Source: CBDCFV01 sp963664625
GTDB lineage: Bacteria > Chloroflexota > Dehalococcoidia > Lucifugimonadales > UBA3495
Assembly (NCBI GenBank): GCA_963664625.1
Contig: OY761541.1
Location: 1,364,001-1,428,000, forward strand
DNA: 64,000 nt
Direction: 5' to 3'
Shown here: positions 42,093 to 51,159 of the stretch, one piece after another
Numbering within the stretch: the first letter of the stretch is position 1
Layout of the letters: every line of letters begins with the position of its first letter
Notes under the pieces: generated by a model
What the model saw: the letters and a program-made list of their open reading frames with translations, nothing else
Databases searched by the model: none
Told to the model about the DNA's origin: nothing
Made by a program: the position numbers and the translations under genes

Positions 42093-43595
42093 TTATGTCA
42101 ACTGCACTTCAAAAACAGCCGAGACCGCGGTCTGTCCCAATGTTGGACTTTCCGTTGCGGCAGCCCAGTGAGCGACCCGGTAGCCCACAACCCAAGCGAT
42201 GCCGCGCCCCGAGACCAGCAACGGCACCCGGTCCCTCCAGCTTCTGGGCACTTTGGAGTCGGTGAAGAAGTCCTGAAGTTTTTTCTCTCCCCGCATACCC
42301 AGTGGCTGAAAGCGGTCTCCCGGGCGGCGCGTCCGGACCGACAGTGGTCCGGCCAAAGCTTCGCGGCCCAACCGGGCAGTCCAAACATGGGCAGCCGAAG
42401 GGTCTGGCGCATCGCCGGCCGGTAATTCAGGAGCGGCAACGGAGTCGCCAGTCGTTAAAGTTATCCGCCATCCGGTTCCTTCAACCACGGCATCGCCCTC
42501 TCTCTTGGAGGGCAACGCCAAGGGATATTCACCTTCCAGCGGAGGCAGGGGACACGTCAGGACCGCATACCTGGAAAGCACCAAGCCGGTGTAACCGCGG
42601 TGGAGGAAGACTCCCGCCGGCAACTCCAGCACCGTTCCCGGCGTCTTGTCCGACACCATCTCCGACATGGAGGTCAAGTGGCTTTCGCGCAGGCGCATGG
42701 CGGCGCCCGTAAGGACCGCATAACCCCGGCGCAGCAGCATCCGTTGCAAAGCCGGATGGACGCCGGAAAGCCCCGTGAGGTCGAACCGCACCTCTCCGTC
42801 GGTGGCCAAGGCCACTTGCGGCCATAGCTTGTCCGCTTCCCTCTCAATAAAGTCCAAGTCCACCGCGGCAGTCCTGGCAAGCCTTGCCAGCGACTCTCTG
42901 ACTCGCGGGTTGAACCCGGAGGCCAAGGCGGGCAAAAGCTCGTGCCTGACCCGGTTCCGGGTGAAGCGGGGCAGGTAGTTGCCGCTGTCGTCACGGTAGG
43001 CCCGGCCCAGTTCCCGGCAATACGCCACAGTGTCTGCCTTGGTCACGCCCAGCAAGGGGCGGAACAGTTGCAGGTCCGAGCTTTCTGTCGGCCACGGCCA
43101 GGAGGACACCTCGGACATTCCTCTCAGCCCGTGCAGGCCGGCCCCCCGGAGAACGTGCTGCAATACGGTCTCGGCTTGGTCGTCCACGGTATGCCCAACG
43201 ACGATCGCTCTGGCTCCGGTGTTCTGCGCTACTTGGGCCAGAAACAGGTAGCGCATCTCCCTGGCCAATTGCTCAAAGGATGAGATACGCCGCTGCCGCC
43301 GGTACTCCGTCGGGTCTTGTTGCTCCACTGTGGCGGGCAGCCCCAATTCCTCAGCAAGGGAGGAGACAAACTCAGCGTCCTCGTCGGCCTCTTCCCCTCG
43401 AAAGTCGTGGTTCAAGTGGGCGACGTGAAGCCGGAGCCCGTGGGTCTCTTTCAGGTGGTGCAGGCTGTAGAGAAGGGCCGACGAGTCGGGACCGCCGGAG
43501 GCCGCCACCACCAGCAAGGTGTTATTCCCGGAATATCCCGCCCGGCGCAGGGCCGCCTCTATATGCAGCTCGACACGGGCAACGGTCGACTGCAT
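42093..43595 (-). CDS. tilS: tRNA(Ile)-lysidine synthase
   Basis: A 500-residue PP-loop ATPase that converts C34 of tRNA-Ile(CAU) to lysidine so that it reads AUA and is charged with Ile. The PP-loop is VVAASGGPDSSALLYSL near residue 30. The N-terminal domain continues with LHVAHLNHDFRGEEADEDAE and IVVGHTVDDQAETVLQHVLR, all standard for TilS. Central and C-terminal substrate-binding domains follow, ending with RPGDRFQPLGMRGEKKLQDF typical of the C-terminal TilS domain. The gene lies four bases after the histidine phosphatase stop in a three-gene operon. Essential in most bacteria. Confidence 0.92.
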   Translation of the reverse strand: MQSTVARVELHIEAALRRAGYSGNNTLLVVAASGGPDSSALLYSLHHLKETHGLRLHVAHLNHDFRGEEADEDAEFVSSLAEELGLPATVEQQDPTEYRRQRRISSFEQLAREMRYLFLAQVAQNTGARAIVVGHTVDDQAETVLQHVLRGAGLHGLRGMSEVSSWPWPTESSDLQLFRPLLGVTKADTVAYCRELGRAYRDDSGNYLPRFTRNRVRHELLPALASGFNPRVRESLARLARTAAVDLDFIEREADKLWPQVALATDGEVRFDLTGLSGVHPALQRMLLRRGYAVLTGAAMRLRESHLTSMSEMVSDKTPGTVLELPAGVFLHRGYTGLVLSRYAVLTCPLPPLEGEYPLALPSKREGDAVVEGTGWRITLTTGDSVAAPELPAGDAPDPSAAHVWTARLGREALAGPLSVRTRRPGDRFQPLGMRGEKKLQDFFTDSKVPRSWRDRVPLLVSGRGIAWVVGYRVAHWAAATESPTLGQTAVSAVFEVQLT

Positions 43596-43599
43596 CCCT

Positions 43600-44217
43600 C
43601 TACCGGTTTTCAGGGGACAGGTGGCCGGTCATGTTGTAATTGACCAAGCGGTGATTCCCGTTGTTTGACTCGATAGTGGAGATGGAACTGAGATCAAGGG
43701 TCATGTTGTGGAAATTGGAAAGAGTCATACCCAGCACCCTGCCGACGATGGCGCGGATGGTAAAATTGTGGGACACGACCACCAGGACGTCGTCGGCTTG
43801 GTGCTCTTGTTCAATCCGCATGAGCGACCGCCAAGCCCGCTCCTGAAGCTGCTCCAGAGATTCTCCCTTGGGCAGCACCACGTTGGTGGGGTCCTCGCGC
43901 CAAGCAGCATATATTTCGGGCCAGCCTTCGCGCATCTCCCGGCCGGTTACCCCTTCCAGTTCCCCCAGGTCCAATTCTTCCAATCCTGGCATCGGCACCA
44001 CCGGAAGGCCGGTGGCGCGGGAAACCTCGCCGGCGAATTGCATCGTCCGCCTCAACGGGCTGGCGTATATGGATGCAATCCCTTCGCCTGCCAACGCCGA
44101 GCCCGTCTCGGAAGCCTGCGCGATGCCGCGGGCGGTCATGGAAATATCCTTCTGGCCTTGGAACTTGCCCAGCTTATTCCACTCGGTCTCGCCGTGGCGC
44201 ACCAACAGGAGTTTCAT
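43600..44217 (-). CDS. Histidine phosphatase family protein
   Basis: A 205-residue phosphoglycerate-mutase-like phosphatase. The phosphorylated His is in LLLVRHGETEWN (RHG motif), the second arginine in YASPLRRTMQFA, and the second catalytic His in VVVSHNFTIRAIV. Length and the GLEELDLGELEGVTGREM stretch fit the CobC/GpmB group: alpha-ribazole phosphatase or broad sugar-phosphate phosphatase. No cobalamin genes are nearby, so a general phosphatase is as likely. Its ATG overlaps the stop of the upstream CorC-like gene by one base, and tilS follows. Confidence 0.85.
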   Translation of the reverse strand: MKLLLVRHGETEWNKLGKFQGQKDISMTARGIAQASETGSALAGEGIASIYASPLRRTMQFAGEVSRATGLPVVPMPGLEELDLGELEGVTGREMREGWPEIYAAWREDPTNVVLPKGESLEQLQERAWRSLMRIEQEHQADDVLVVVSHNFTIRAIVGRVLGMTLSNFHNMTLDLSSISTIESNNGNHRLVNYNMTGHLSPENR

Positions 44218-45497
44218 TAGCCGTCACCGTCCGGTCCGCTTCGGTCCCGGCGCACCTCAACGGTGTCGATTTTTACCCCGCTCATGGCCTTGACAGTAAG
44301 GCTCAAGTCATTGAAGTCGAACTGTTCGCCTTCCTCGGGGATGCGACCCAAGTGGTCCAGGATGAACCCGGCAACGGTCTGGTAGTCTCCTTCGGGCAGA
44401 CCCAGTTCCAGGTCTTCGTTGATCTCCGACACCGCTATCCCGGCATCGAGACGGTAAGTATCTTCGCCCACTGGCGTGTAGGGCTGGTCCGGAGTATCGC
44501 CCTCCTCGCCGACCTGGCCCACGATTACCTCCAGGAGTTGCTTCATCGTAGCCAAGCCGGCGATGCCACCGAACTCGTCAACCATCAACACCAACCCGTA
44601 GCCACCGCGTTGCATCTCGTCGAAGGTGCTGCTGACGGTCTTGGTTTCCGGCACGAAGAACGCCGGCCGCAACAGGCCGGTCACGCTGTCTTCCGGTTGC
44701 AGCCTGCCTTGGCTCATGGCGAGCAGTACGTCTTTGCTGGAAAGGACGCCCACGACATTTTCCATATCGCCCTCGTACACCGGAAACCTGGTATGACTGT
44801 GCTCCGTATACAGGGGCAAAAACTCGTCAAGCCGCATGTCCTTGCCGATCATGACGAATTCCGGCCTGGGAGTCATTATTTCGTACATTTGCCGGTCGCC
44901 GAAGCGGAACACCTTCTCCAAGAGCGCCGCTTCGTTCTCCTCCATGACACCCGAACGGGCGCCCACGGCTATGAGCGACCGTATCTCTTCCTCGCCTATT
45001 TCGGTGGGAGGGGCGGTGATGCCCAACAGGCGGTTGACCAACCAACTGATTCCCTGTAACAGGCGCACACCCGGAGACAACACCAACCCTACGACGGACA
45101 ACGGCCTTGATACGGCGAAGGACACCTTTTCCGACTGGTTCCAAGCAATGGTCTTGGGAAGGATCTCGCCAAAAATCAGCAACACCAGTGTGACGCCCAA
45201 GGTGGACACGATCACCGCCGTAGAGTTGTTGCCCATCATGTTCACCACCAGCGAGGTGCCGATGGCGGCGACGGCAGTGTTGACAAGGTTGTTGCTGAGC
45301 AGCACCGTGGCCAGAAACTTTTCCGGGTGTTGGACCAGTTGGGCTACCCGGCTGGCGCCCGGCTGGCCGATGTTTACAAGGTGGGTCAACCGTGCCCTTG
45401 AGAGCGCCACCAACGCTGTTTCCGATCCTGAGAAAAAGGCGGACAACACCAAAAAAAGACCGAGTAGACCCAGTCTCCATAAATCGGCGGTATCCAT
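44217..45497 (-). CDS. CNNM/CorC-family membrane protein with CBS pair
   Basis: A 426-residue membrane protein. Residues 1-190 form the DUF21/CNNM domain (LSAFFSGSETALVALSRARL and further hydrophobic segments). A CBS pair follows around MTPRPEFVMIGKDMRLDEFL and VGVLSSKDVLLAMSQG, then a CorC/HlyC C-terminal domain (RLDAGIAVSEINEDLELGLP). Such proteins are linked to magnesium and cobalt efflux; the older haemolysin label is historical. The ATG at 45497 is chosen at the membrane-domain edge, with GGAGG 12 bases away; a GTG three codons earlier is possible. First gene of the operon with the phosphatase and tilS, divergent from tsaD. Confidence 0.88.
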   Translation of the reverse strand: MDTADLWRLGLLGLFLVLSAFFSGSETALVALSRARLTHLVNIGQPGASRVAQLVQHPEKFLATVLLSNNLVNTAVAAIGTSLVVNMMGNNSTAVIVSTLGVTLVLLIFGEILPKTIAWNQSEKVSFAVSRPLSVVGLVLSPGVRLLQGISWLVNRLLGITAPPTEIGEEEIRSLIAVGARSGVMEENEAALLEKVFRFGDRQMYEIMTPRPEFVMIGKDMRLDEFLPLYTEHSHTRFPVYEGDMENVVGVLSSKDVLLAMSQGRLQPEDSVTGLLRPAFFVPETKTVSSTFDEMQRGGYGLVLMVDEFGGIAGLATMKQLLEVIVGQVGEEGDTPDQPYTPVGEDTYRLDAGIAVSEINEDLELGLPEGDYQTVAGFILDHLGRIPEEGEQFDFNDLSLTVKAMSGVKIDTVEVRRDRSGPDGDG

Positions 45498-45683
45498 TTC
45501 CGGCACACACCTCCGTAAACCAACCCGGTATGGACTGACAAACCAGCCTGTTGTCGCCAGCCTGTTGTCGGATGATAGCATCGGCCTTATGGGGTGTAAA
45601 GTTGACGGTGACACCCGCGGGACATATCATTTTCCCTGTCCTGGCTGCGTCCGGTCCGGGCGACTCAATGGAGAAACGAATAT

Positions 45684-46721
45684 ATGGGCCTGAAAATTCT
45701 GGGCATAGAAACGTCTTGCGACGAGACGGCTGCGGGAGTGGTCGAAGACGGGAGAGTGCTTCACTCCAACGTTATCGCTTCGCAGGCGGGGATTCATTCC
45801 AGCTACGGCGGCGTGGTCCCGGAACTGGCGTCCCGGCAGCACGTCCGCGACATGGTGCCGGTGCTTGAGAAGGCGTTGGCCGACTCCGGCCTTGGGTTCG
45901 AGGACATAGACGCGGTGGCTGTGACTTACGGCCCCGGGTTGGGAGGGTCACTTATCACCGGCCTGAATACCGCCAAGGCCATCGCTTTTTCCTTGGGAAA
46001 GCCGTTGATCGGGGTAAACCACCTTGAGGGCCATATATACGCCGCGTGGCTTACCCAGCACGTACCGGACGAAGACCCGGGCTTCCCCCTCATGTGCATG
46101 GTAGCGTCGGGAGGCCATACCGACCTGATCCTTATGGAGGGCCACGGCAACTACAAGTTGCTGGGGCGCACCAGGGACGACGCCGCCGGCGAAGCGTTCG
46201 ACAAAGCCGCCCGTATCCTGGGATTGGGCTTCCCCGGCGGGCCGGAGATACAGCGGGTATCCGATGGCGCCGAGGGGGACGAGCGCCTTCCGAGGGCCTG
46301 GATGCGGGGCACTCTGGACTTCAGTTTCAGCGGCGTAAAGACCGCGCTGCTGCATCTGGCCCAGGACAAGGGCTTATACCCGGAAATCGAAGATGGCCTT
46401 GGAGAAGAAGAGCTGCGCCGGTTGGTCAGGGAGATGGCCCACGCCTTCCAAGAGTCGGTGGTCGACGTATTGACCGTCAAGCTTCTGGACGCGGCGGAGC
46501 GTTACCATGCCAAGGGCCTGGTCCTGGGCGGCGGCGTCATAGCCAACGCGCGGCTCCGGCAGGAGATACTCAAACGCTCCCCCCTGCCAGCCATCATACC
46601 CTCTCCTATCCTGTGCACCGACAACGGCCCCATGATCGCGGCCTGCGCCTATTACCAGTACAAACGGGGAATGGATTTCGGGATGGACTTGGACATCGAC
46701 CCAAGCCTGTCGCTGGGCTAA
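45684..46721 (+). CDS. tsaD: tRNA N6-adenosine threonylcarbamoyltransferase
   Basis: A 345-residue TsaD/Kae1 protein that transfers the threonylcarbamoyl group to A37 of ANN-decoding tRNAs, together with TsaB and TsaE. Starts LKILGIETSCDETAAGVVED, then SYGGVVPELASRQHVRDMVP with the metal-binding HxxxH in NHLEGHIYAAW, VASGGHTDL, and DNGPMIAACAYYQYK at the end; all diagnostic. GGAG lies 13 to 16 bases upstream of the ATG. The product makes t6A, the substrate that MtaB (encoded at 62 kb) then methylthiolates. Essential in most bacteria. Confidence 0.95.
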   Translation: MGLKILGIETSCDETAAGVVEDGRVLHSNVIASQAGIHSSYGGVVPELASRQHVRDMVPVLEKALADSGLGFEDIDAVAVTYGPGLGGSLITGLNTAKAIAFSLGKPLIGVNHLEGHIYAAWLTQHVPDEDPGFPLMCMVASGGHTDLILMEGHGNYKLLGRTRDDAAGEAFDKAARILGLGFPGGPEIQRVSDGAEGDERLPRAWMRGTLDFSFSGVKTALLHLAQDKGLYPEIEDGLGEEELRRLVREMAHAFQESVVDVLTVKLLDAAERYHAKGLVLGGGVIANARLRQEILKRSPLPAIIPSPILCTDNGPMIAACAYYQYKRGMDFGMDLDIDPSLSLG

Positions 46722-46730
46722 AGCCAACTC

Positions 46731-46755
46731 GTCATTCCCGCGAAGGCGGGAATCC
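46731..46755. repeat. Dispersed palindromic repeat copy used as coding end
   Basis: GTCATTCCCGCGAAGGCGGG (then AATCC) lies directly after tsaD. Its minus strand provides the last residues (GFPPSRE) and stop codon of the membrane protein at 46732. Confidence 0.8.
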
Positions 46756-47442
46756 ATAAGCTTCGGATCGGTCGGCAGATTCTGCGCTGGCGCCGCGGGC
46801 GGCTGGCACCCAACCGGAAACCGCCGCTCGTCCCAAGTCCACTTGGTGACCATTCAGCGACCGGCGGGCGACAAAAGCCGTATTGACCAGTTGATAGACC
46901 TGCAACTTAGACTTGTCGCTGTGGTACGGAAACGCAAACAGCCAGTTGCGGCCTTGAAAGACAACCGACCCCGTATCCTTCACGAAATAGTACCGCCCCA
47001 CCAGCACTGCGCCAGCGATGACCGCCAACAACAGGATAAGCGGTCCCATATCCATTCCGATGAAGGGAACCGAGGGGCCGTCGATATGTCCCGTAAGCCA
47101 ATAGGCAACGACCAGATAAATAACCAGCCCACCCACCACAACTACCAGCCCCTGGAGCAGGGAGCCGAACCCGCGGGCGCCTGAGCGCACCAGCACTCCC
47201 GCCAACTCCTCAACCGGCACGATGTGGGTCTGGGCCTTGCCGTCCTCTTGAGAGAAGGCCAGGATCCGCTGGTCGGTGGTGATCAACAGTTGTCCTTCCA
47301 CCGGCGGCTCGTCGCTGAGACCCGCGGACGGTGAAAAGACATGGGTCACCCTCTCCCCCGGCAGAAGGGCCACGTCCCGAATGTGAGTAAGATAGCTTAC
47401 GTCCTGCAAGTCCCCGTCCAACGCGCGTCCTCCGGATACCAT
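46732..47442 (-). CDS. Hypothetical two-helix membrane protein
   Basis: A 236-residue protein that I do not recognise. The first about 80 residues form a soluble domain (VEGQLLITTDQRILAFSQED, reminiscent of a small PH-like or bacterial PH-type barrel). Two hydrophobic segments follow (LLQGLVVVVGGLVIYLVVAY and GPLILLLAVIAGAVLVGRYY), then a soluble tail with FVKDTGSVVFQGRNWLFAFP. The C-terminal residues GFPPSRE and the stop codon derive from a dispersed repeat copy, so the original end may have been altered. Convergent with tsaD. Function unknown. Confidence 0.6.
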   Translation of the reverse strand: MVSGGRALDGDLQDVSYLTHIRDVALLPGERVTHVFSPSAGLSDEPPVEGQLLITTDQRILAFSQEDGKAQTHIVPVEELAGVLVRSGARGFGSLLQGLVVVVGGLVIYLVVAYWLTGHIDGPSVPFIGMDMGPLILLLAVIAGAVLVGRYYFVKDTGSVVFQGRNWLFAFPYHSDKSKLQVYQLVNTAFVARRSLNGHQVDLGRAAVSGWVPAARGASAESADRSEAYGFPPSRE

Positions 47443-48449
47443 ACTACCATAAGGGGTAGGTAGTTGCTGTTACGGCAGTTAGCCGCTAATTCACAATCGG
47501 GGATGTCGTTATATGCAACTGTCATTTGTTGCTTGACTTTGGCATCGTAACTAAGGTACAGAAGGGTCAGTTTCAGATAGGATACGGCGTGCAATGACAA
47601 CACCGAAGGTAACTGCTGAAAAGTCGGGCAATGGGGAGTCTACGTTCATTCACAATATGGGGCTTCCGGTGCATGGATGGTACAGATTTCCGGCTGGCTT
47701 CTCGGCTGAATGGGCCCAGCAGGTTATAGAAGACCACCGTGGCGTAATCGGAGAGTTAGCCGTTTTAGACCCCTTTGCCGGCGTTGGCACGACCGTCCTG
47801 GCCGGTGAGAGTGCTGGTGTTCCTGCTTGCGGAGTCGAAGCTCAGCCGTTCATCCAAAGAATCGCCGCAGCCAAACTGCTTTGGCACAGTAACATCGCAG
47901 AATTCCACGAAATGGCTCAAGCCGTGGCCGATCTAGCTAAGAGTAAATGCAGACAGTTGCCACCTTATCCAAAGCTTATTCATGGATGCTTTACCGAGGA
48001 GTCGTTGAATGATCTAAACGCCCTTCGTTGCGCTTGGGAAGAACTTAATGACGGTAGTCCCGGAGCAACTCTTAGCTGGTTAGCCTTGGTTGGCATCCTG
48101 CGTGCATGTTCCTCCGCTGGGACCGCTCCTTGGCAGTATGTCCTGCCTTCCAAGACGAAAAACAAAGTTTTGCCTCCATACGATGCGTTCGACTTACAGG
48201 TAAGACGGATGCTGGCTGATATGAACTACTGGCAAATGCTGGAAGCTAGACGGGACGCGAATATCTCTCGCGACGATGCGCGTCTACTTGAAACTGTACA
48301 GGCAGACTCTGTTGGGCTGGTAGTTACTTCTCCACCATACGCCAACAACTACGACTATGGCGATGCGACAAGGTTGGAAATGACATTCTTTGGGGAAGTA
48401 TCCGGCTGGGGGGATGTACACTGAGATGGACCCCATTGGTTGGACAGGA

Positions 48450-49367
48450 TTAGGCCGTAATCAAGTGGGGTTCCTGCATCCCGTCGTATGATACCAAGAC
48501 CGGTTGGTCCGAACACCTCCTCTCTTTGGTCTCCTTAGACTCTCCGCAGAAAACCTCCGCCGGCGTCCGGTAGCACAAGGCTTGGTGCGGCCTGCGGTTG
48601 TTGTAGAACCGGAAGTATTCTCCCAGTTCCCGGCGGGCCTCACTGGCGTTGCCGTAGGCTTTCAGGTATACCTCTTCGTACTTCACCGTCCGCCATAGCC
48701 GCTCCACGAAGATGTTGTCAGCGTAGCGCCCCTTCCCGTCCATGCTGATCTTCACCCCGCTGTCCTCCAGCACCTGGGTGAACTCGCGGCTGGTGAACTG
48801 GCTGCCCTGGTCCGTGTTGAACACCTCCGGCCTCCCCCGGCCCAACGCTTCAGTCAGCGCCTCGGCACAGAAACCGACCTCCAAAGTATTGGACAACCGC
48901 CAAGCCAGCACGTACCGGCTGTGCCAGTCCATGACCGCCACGAGGTACAGGAATCCCCGGGCCATGGGCAAGTAGGTGATATCTGCCGCCCACACCTGGT
49001 TGGGCCGGGTGATACTGGCACCCCGCAGGAGGTAGGGATAGACTCGTTGCTCCGGCGCCGGCCGACTGGTGCGAGGTTGTCGGTAGATGGCCCGCAGCCC
49101 CATGACCCGCATCAGCCGCTGCACCCGCTTTCTACTTACCGGCTTGCCCCGCCTCTCCAGACAGGCTTTCATCCGCCTGGACCCGTAAAAGGGCGTCTCC
49201 AGGTACTGGCGGTCCAGTTCCATCATCAGGGACAGGTCCTGCTGTGAGGTCCCCTTGGGACGGTAGTAGAGGCTGGAGCGGCTGACGCCCAGCAACTGAC
49301 ACTGCCGCACTATGGACAGGTGTCGATGTCGCCGGTCCACCAACTCACGTCGCTGTGCAAGGCTCAT
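48450..49367 (-). CDS. IS3-family transposase OrfB (DDE integrase core)
   Basis: A 305-residue transposase with the HTH_21 segment (YGSRRMKACLERRGKPVSRK) and an rve integrase core. The DDE triad is visible: Asp in VWAADITYLPM, Asp in VFNTDQGSQFTS and Glu in FVERLWRTVKYEEVYL. It ends in the common RRPHQALCYRTPAEVF. The ATG overlaps the orfA stop (ATGA), so it is made by coupling or by frameshifting to an OrfAB fusion. No disruption is seen, so transposition competence is plausible. Confidence 0.94.
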   Translation of the reverse strand: MSLAQRRELVDRRHRHLSIVRQCQLLGVSRSSLYYRPKGTSQQDLSLMMELDRQYLETPFYGSRRMKACLERRGKPVSRKRVQRLMRVMGLRAIYRQPRTSRPAPEQRVYPYLLRGASITRPNQVWAADITYLPMARGFLYLVAVMDWHSRYVLAWRLSNTLEVGFCAEALTEALGRGRPEVFNTDQGSQFTSREFTQVLEDSGVKISMDGKGRYADNIFVERLWRTVKYEEVYLKAYGNASEARRELGEYFRFYNNRRPHQALCYRTPAEVFCGESKETKERRCSDQPVLVSYDGMQEPHLITA

Positions 49368-49666
49368 GGACCGGACCTTTCCTCCAAGAAATCCCGCTCC
49401 ACCTTGAGCTGGCCGATCTGCTGGTACAACCGGGCCACCAGAGCGTCGTTGTTCTTGCTCTTCTGACCCTTGTCTTTACTGGTCCCGTTGCCCTGGTCAA
49501 AGATGGCGGACGCCCCATCGACCAGAGCCTTCTTCCATGTCTGAATCTGGTTGGGGTGAACCTCGAACCGGGCAGCCAGTTCGGCCACCGTCTGCTCGCC
49601 CTTCATTGCCTCCAGTGCAACTTTGGCCTTGAAGGCCGGGCTGTGCTTTCTTCTCTCTCTGGACAT
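49364..49666 (-). CDS. IS3-family OrfA (helix-turn-helix protein)
   Basis: A 100-residue protein with the HTH_Tnp_1 domain: KHSPAFKAKVALEAMKGEQT and then LAARFEVHPNQIQTWKKALV. A leucine-zipper-like C-terminus (LVARLYQQIGQLKVERDFLE) would mediate contact with OrfB. It recognises the terminal inverted repeats. It begins the transposase operon inside the element and overlaps orfB by four bases. Confidence 0.92.
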   Translation of the reverse strand: MSRERRKHSPAFKAKVALEAMKGEQTVAELAARFEVHPNQIQTWKKALVDGASAIFDQGNGTSKDKGQKSKNNDALVARLYQQIGQLKVERDFLEERSGP

Positions 49667-50209
49667 TTCCCGCTCCTCCTCGACAGCTGTCGCTGCCCTC
49701 AGTTTAGAAGCAGGACTCCCACTTAGCTACCTGTCCAGTTTCTTGGGTCCACCTCACACGAAAAAGCGAGAAAGCATCTTATTAGGTCTTGCTCACAACA
49801 CGCTTCCAGAGAAAAGCTCGACCTTAATCAACTCCTGAACGAACTTCGGGGAACCAACTTCGAGGGCGAAATATCATTGGTCTGTGAGGCACTAGGGGAA
49901 GAACGACTTAATCACGGTGGGAAAAAAGACTACCACCTTATGGTTGCGGCTTACTTTGCGGACATGCGAAAGACATGGACAGCTCTTCGCCGGGTTTGTG
50001 CCGACGGGAGTAAGGCCTGCTTTGTAGTGGGAGATTCGGCTCCCTACGGGGTACATGTACCAACTGATAGGTGGCTAGGCGAATTGGCTTTAGACGCCGG
50101 GTTTGAGTCGTACAGCTTCCAAAAGGTTAGAGACCGCAACACCAAATGGAAGAACCGCAAGCACCGTGTTCCCTTGAAAGAAGGGTTTCTGTGGGTACAA
50201 GGATAGCTG

Positions 50210-51121
50210 GTGGCACAATCACCAACACATAGATTCGGACAGATCATCGGAGACTTGCTGGAAGCGGCCTTATATCCGATTTTGAAGAAATTCGCCGATG
50301 AGAGTGGGCTATACTTGGATCACAAGGGTAAGAGACCTTGCCGCAGTGGTATCAAGTGTACGTGGTTGGACAGTAACGGGAACAAGCACGACTTGGACTA
50401 TGTGTTGGAGATGGGAGGGACGCCGGAATCGTTTGGCACTCCGGTCGCATTCATTGAAATTGCATGGCGAAGGTACACAAAACATTCGCGGAACAAAGTC
50501 CAAGAAATCCAAGGCGCGATAGAACCCTTGGCGGAAAAGTATCATCAATCATTACCGTTCAAAGGAGCAGTCTTAGCCGGTGAATTCACCAGTGGAGCCC
50601 TGGATCAATTGCGATCCCTCGGTTTTAATATCGTCCATTTTCCATACCCAGCGGTAGTAGGGGCATTCAGGGAAGTCGGTATAGACGCAGCTACGGACGA
50701 ATCGACGCCAGATGAAGTTGTCCTGCGTAGACTCCGGCAATGGGAGCGACTTTCTAAGCGCAGAAAAGGTCGGGTCGCCGATACACTCTTGGCAACAAGA
50801 GAAACCGAACTGAAAGAATTCCTCGACGCGCTAACTCAATCGGTATCCCGTAAAATCGAAGAGGTCATTGTGCTTCCCTTACACGGAAGCAGATTACGTG
50901 CGACATCCATTGCCGTCGCAAAGGCGTTACTTGAGGACTACGAGGAATCTGTTCCTCAGGCTCGGTTTGAACGATATGAAGTGCATATCAGGTTCAGGAA
51001 CACAAACGAGATCGTTGGGAGATTCAATGACAAGGCAAGCGCCATTGAATTCCTTGAGACCTATGAGAATGAAACTCGTCCCTCTCGACATCAGGTGAGC
51101 AATGTTGGAGGCTCATATTGA
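50210..51121 (+). CDS. Probable type II restriction endonuclease
   Basis: A 303-residue protein directly behind the methyltransferase, in the usual restriction-modification arrangement. I cannot name the family with certainty. A candidate nuclease core is KHDLDYVLEMGG (Asp61/Asp63) followed 20 residues later by VAFIEIAWRRYTKHSRNK (Glu83), where the usual ExK Lys is Ala85 with Arg87, Arg88 and Lys91 nearby. The start is GTG with AAGGA seven bases upstream, four bases after the methyltransferase stop. The frame is intact. With the methyltransferase broken, an active enzyme would be harmful, so it may be inactive, unexpressed or offset by another methylase. Lower GC than the chromosome. Confidence 0.65.
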   Translation: MAQSPTHRFGQIIGDLLEAALYPILKKFADESGLYLDHKGKRPCRSGIKCTWLDSNGNKHDLDYVLEMGGTPESFGTPVAFIEIAWRRYTKHSRNKVQEIQGAIEPLAEKYHQSLPFKGAVLAGEFTSGALDQLRSLGFNIVHFPYPAVVGAFREVGIDAATDESTPDEVVLRRLRQWERLSKRRKGRVADTLLATRETELKEFLDALTQSVSRKIEEVIVLPLHGSRLRATSIAVAKALLEDYEESVPQARFERYEVHIRFRNTNEIVGRFNDKASAIEFLETYENETRPSRHQVSNVGGSY

Positions 51122-51147
51122 CAGACCTGCTTCCGTAATGATACGTT
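51118..51147 (+). promoter_or_regulatory. Candidate promoter of the T-box-ilvB unit
   Basis: TTGACA at 51118-51123 overlaps the restriction gene stop, and an extended -10 (TGATACGTT, about 51139-51147) lies 15-18 bases downstream. Transcription would begin just before the T-box stem I. Confidence 0.45.
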
Positions 51148-51159
51148 TCCCCCGTTAAA

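Larger units (their letters stand above)
48422..49756 (-). mobile_element. Complete IS3-family insertion sequence
   Basis: A 1335-base element with terminal inverted repeats: the left end begins TGAGATGGACCCC and the right end, read inward on the minus strand, begins TGAGGTGGACCC; both continue to a shared CTGGACAGG or TTGGACAGG word at about base 20-27. It is flanked by the 3-bp duplication CAC (48419-48421 and 49757-49759), as usual for IS3. It carries orfA and orfB on the minus strand, both intact, so it may still be mobile. Confidence 0.92.
47594..50206 (+). pseudogene. DNA methyltransferase gene interrupted by an IS3-family element
   Basis: Two fragments, 47594-48421 and 49757-50206, of one DNA methyltransferase. 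The first has the SAM motif VLDPFAGVGTTVLAGE and the catalytic SPPY motif in VVTSPPYANNYDY, so it is an amino (N4-cytosine or N6-adenine) methyltransferase. It ends at a stop supplied by the insertion. If the element and one CAC copy are removed the frame joins exactly (GWGDVH to EKARKHL) and gives a continuous protein of about 424 residues ending KEGFLWVQG. The first fragment keeps both key motifs but lacks the last third, so it is probably inactive. The restriction gene follows four bases after. Lower GC than the flanks suggests transfer. Confidence 0.88.
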
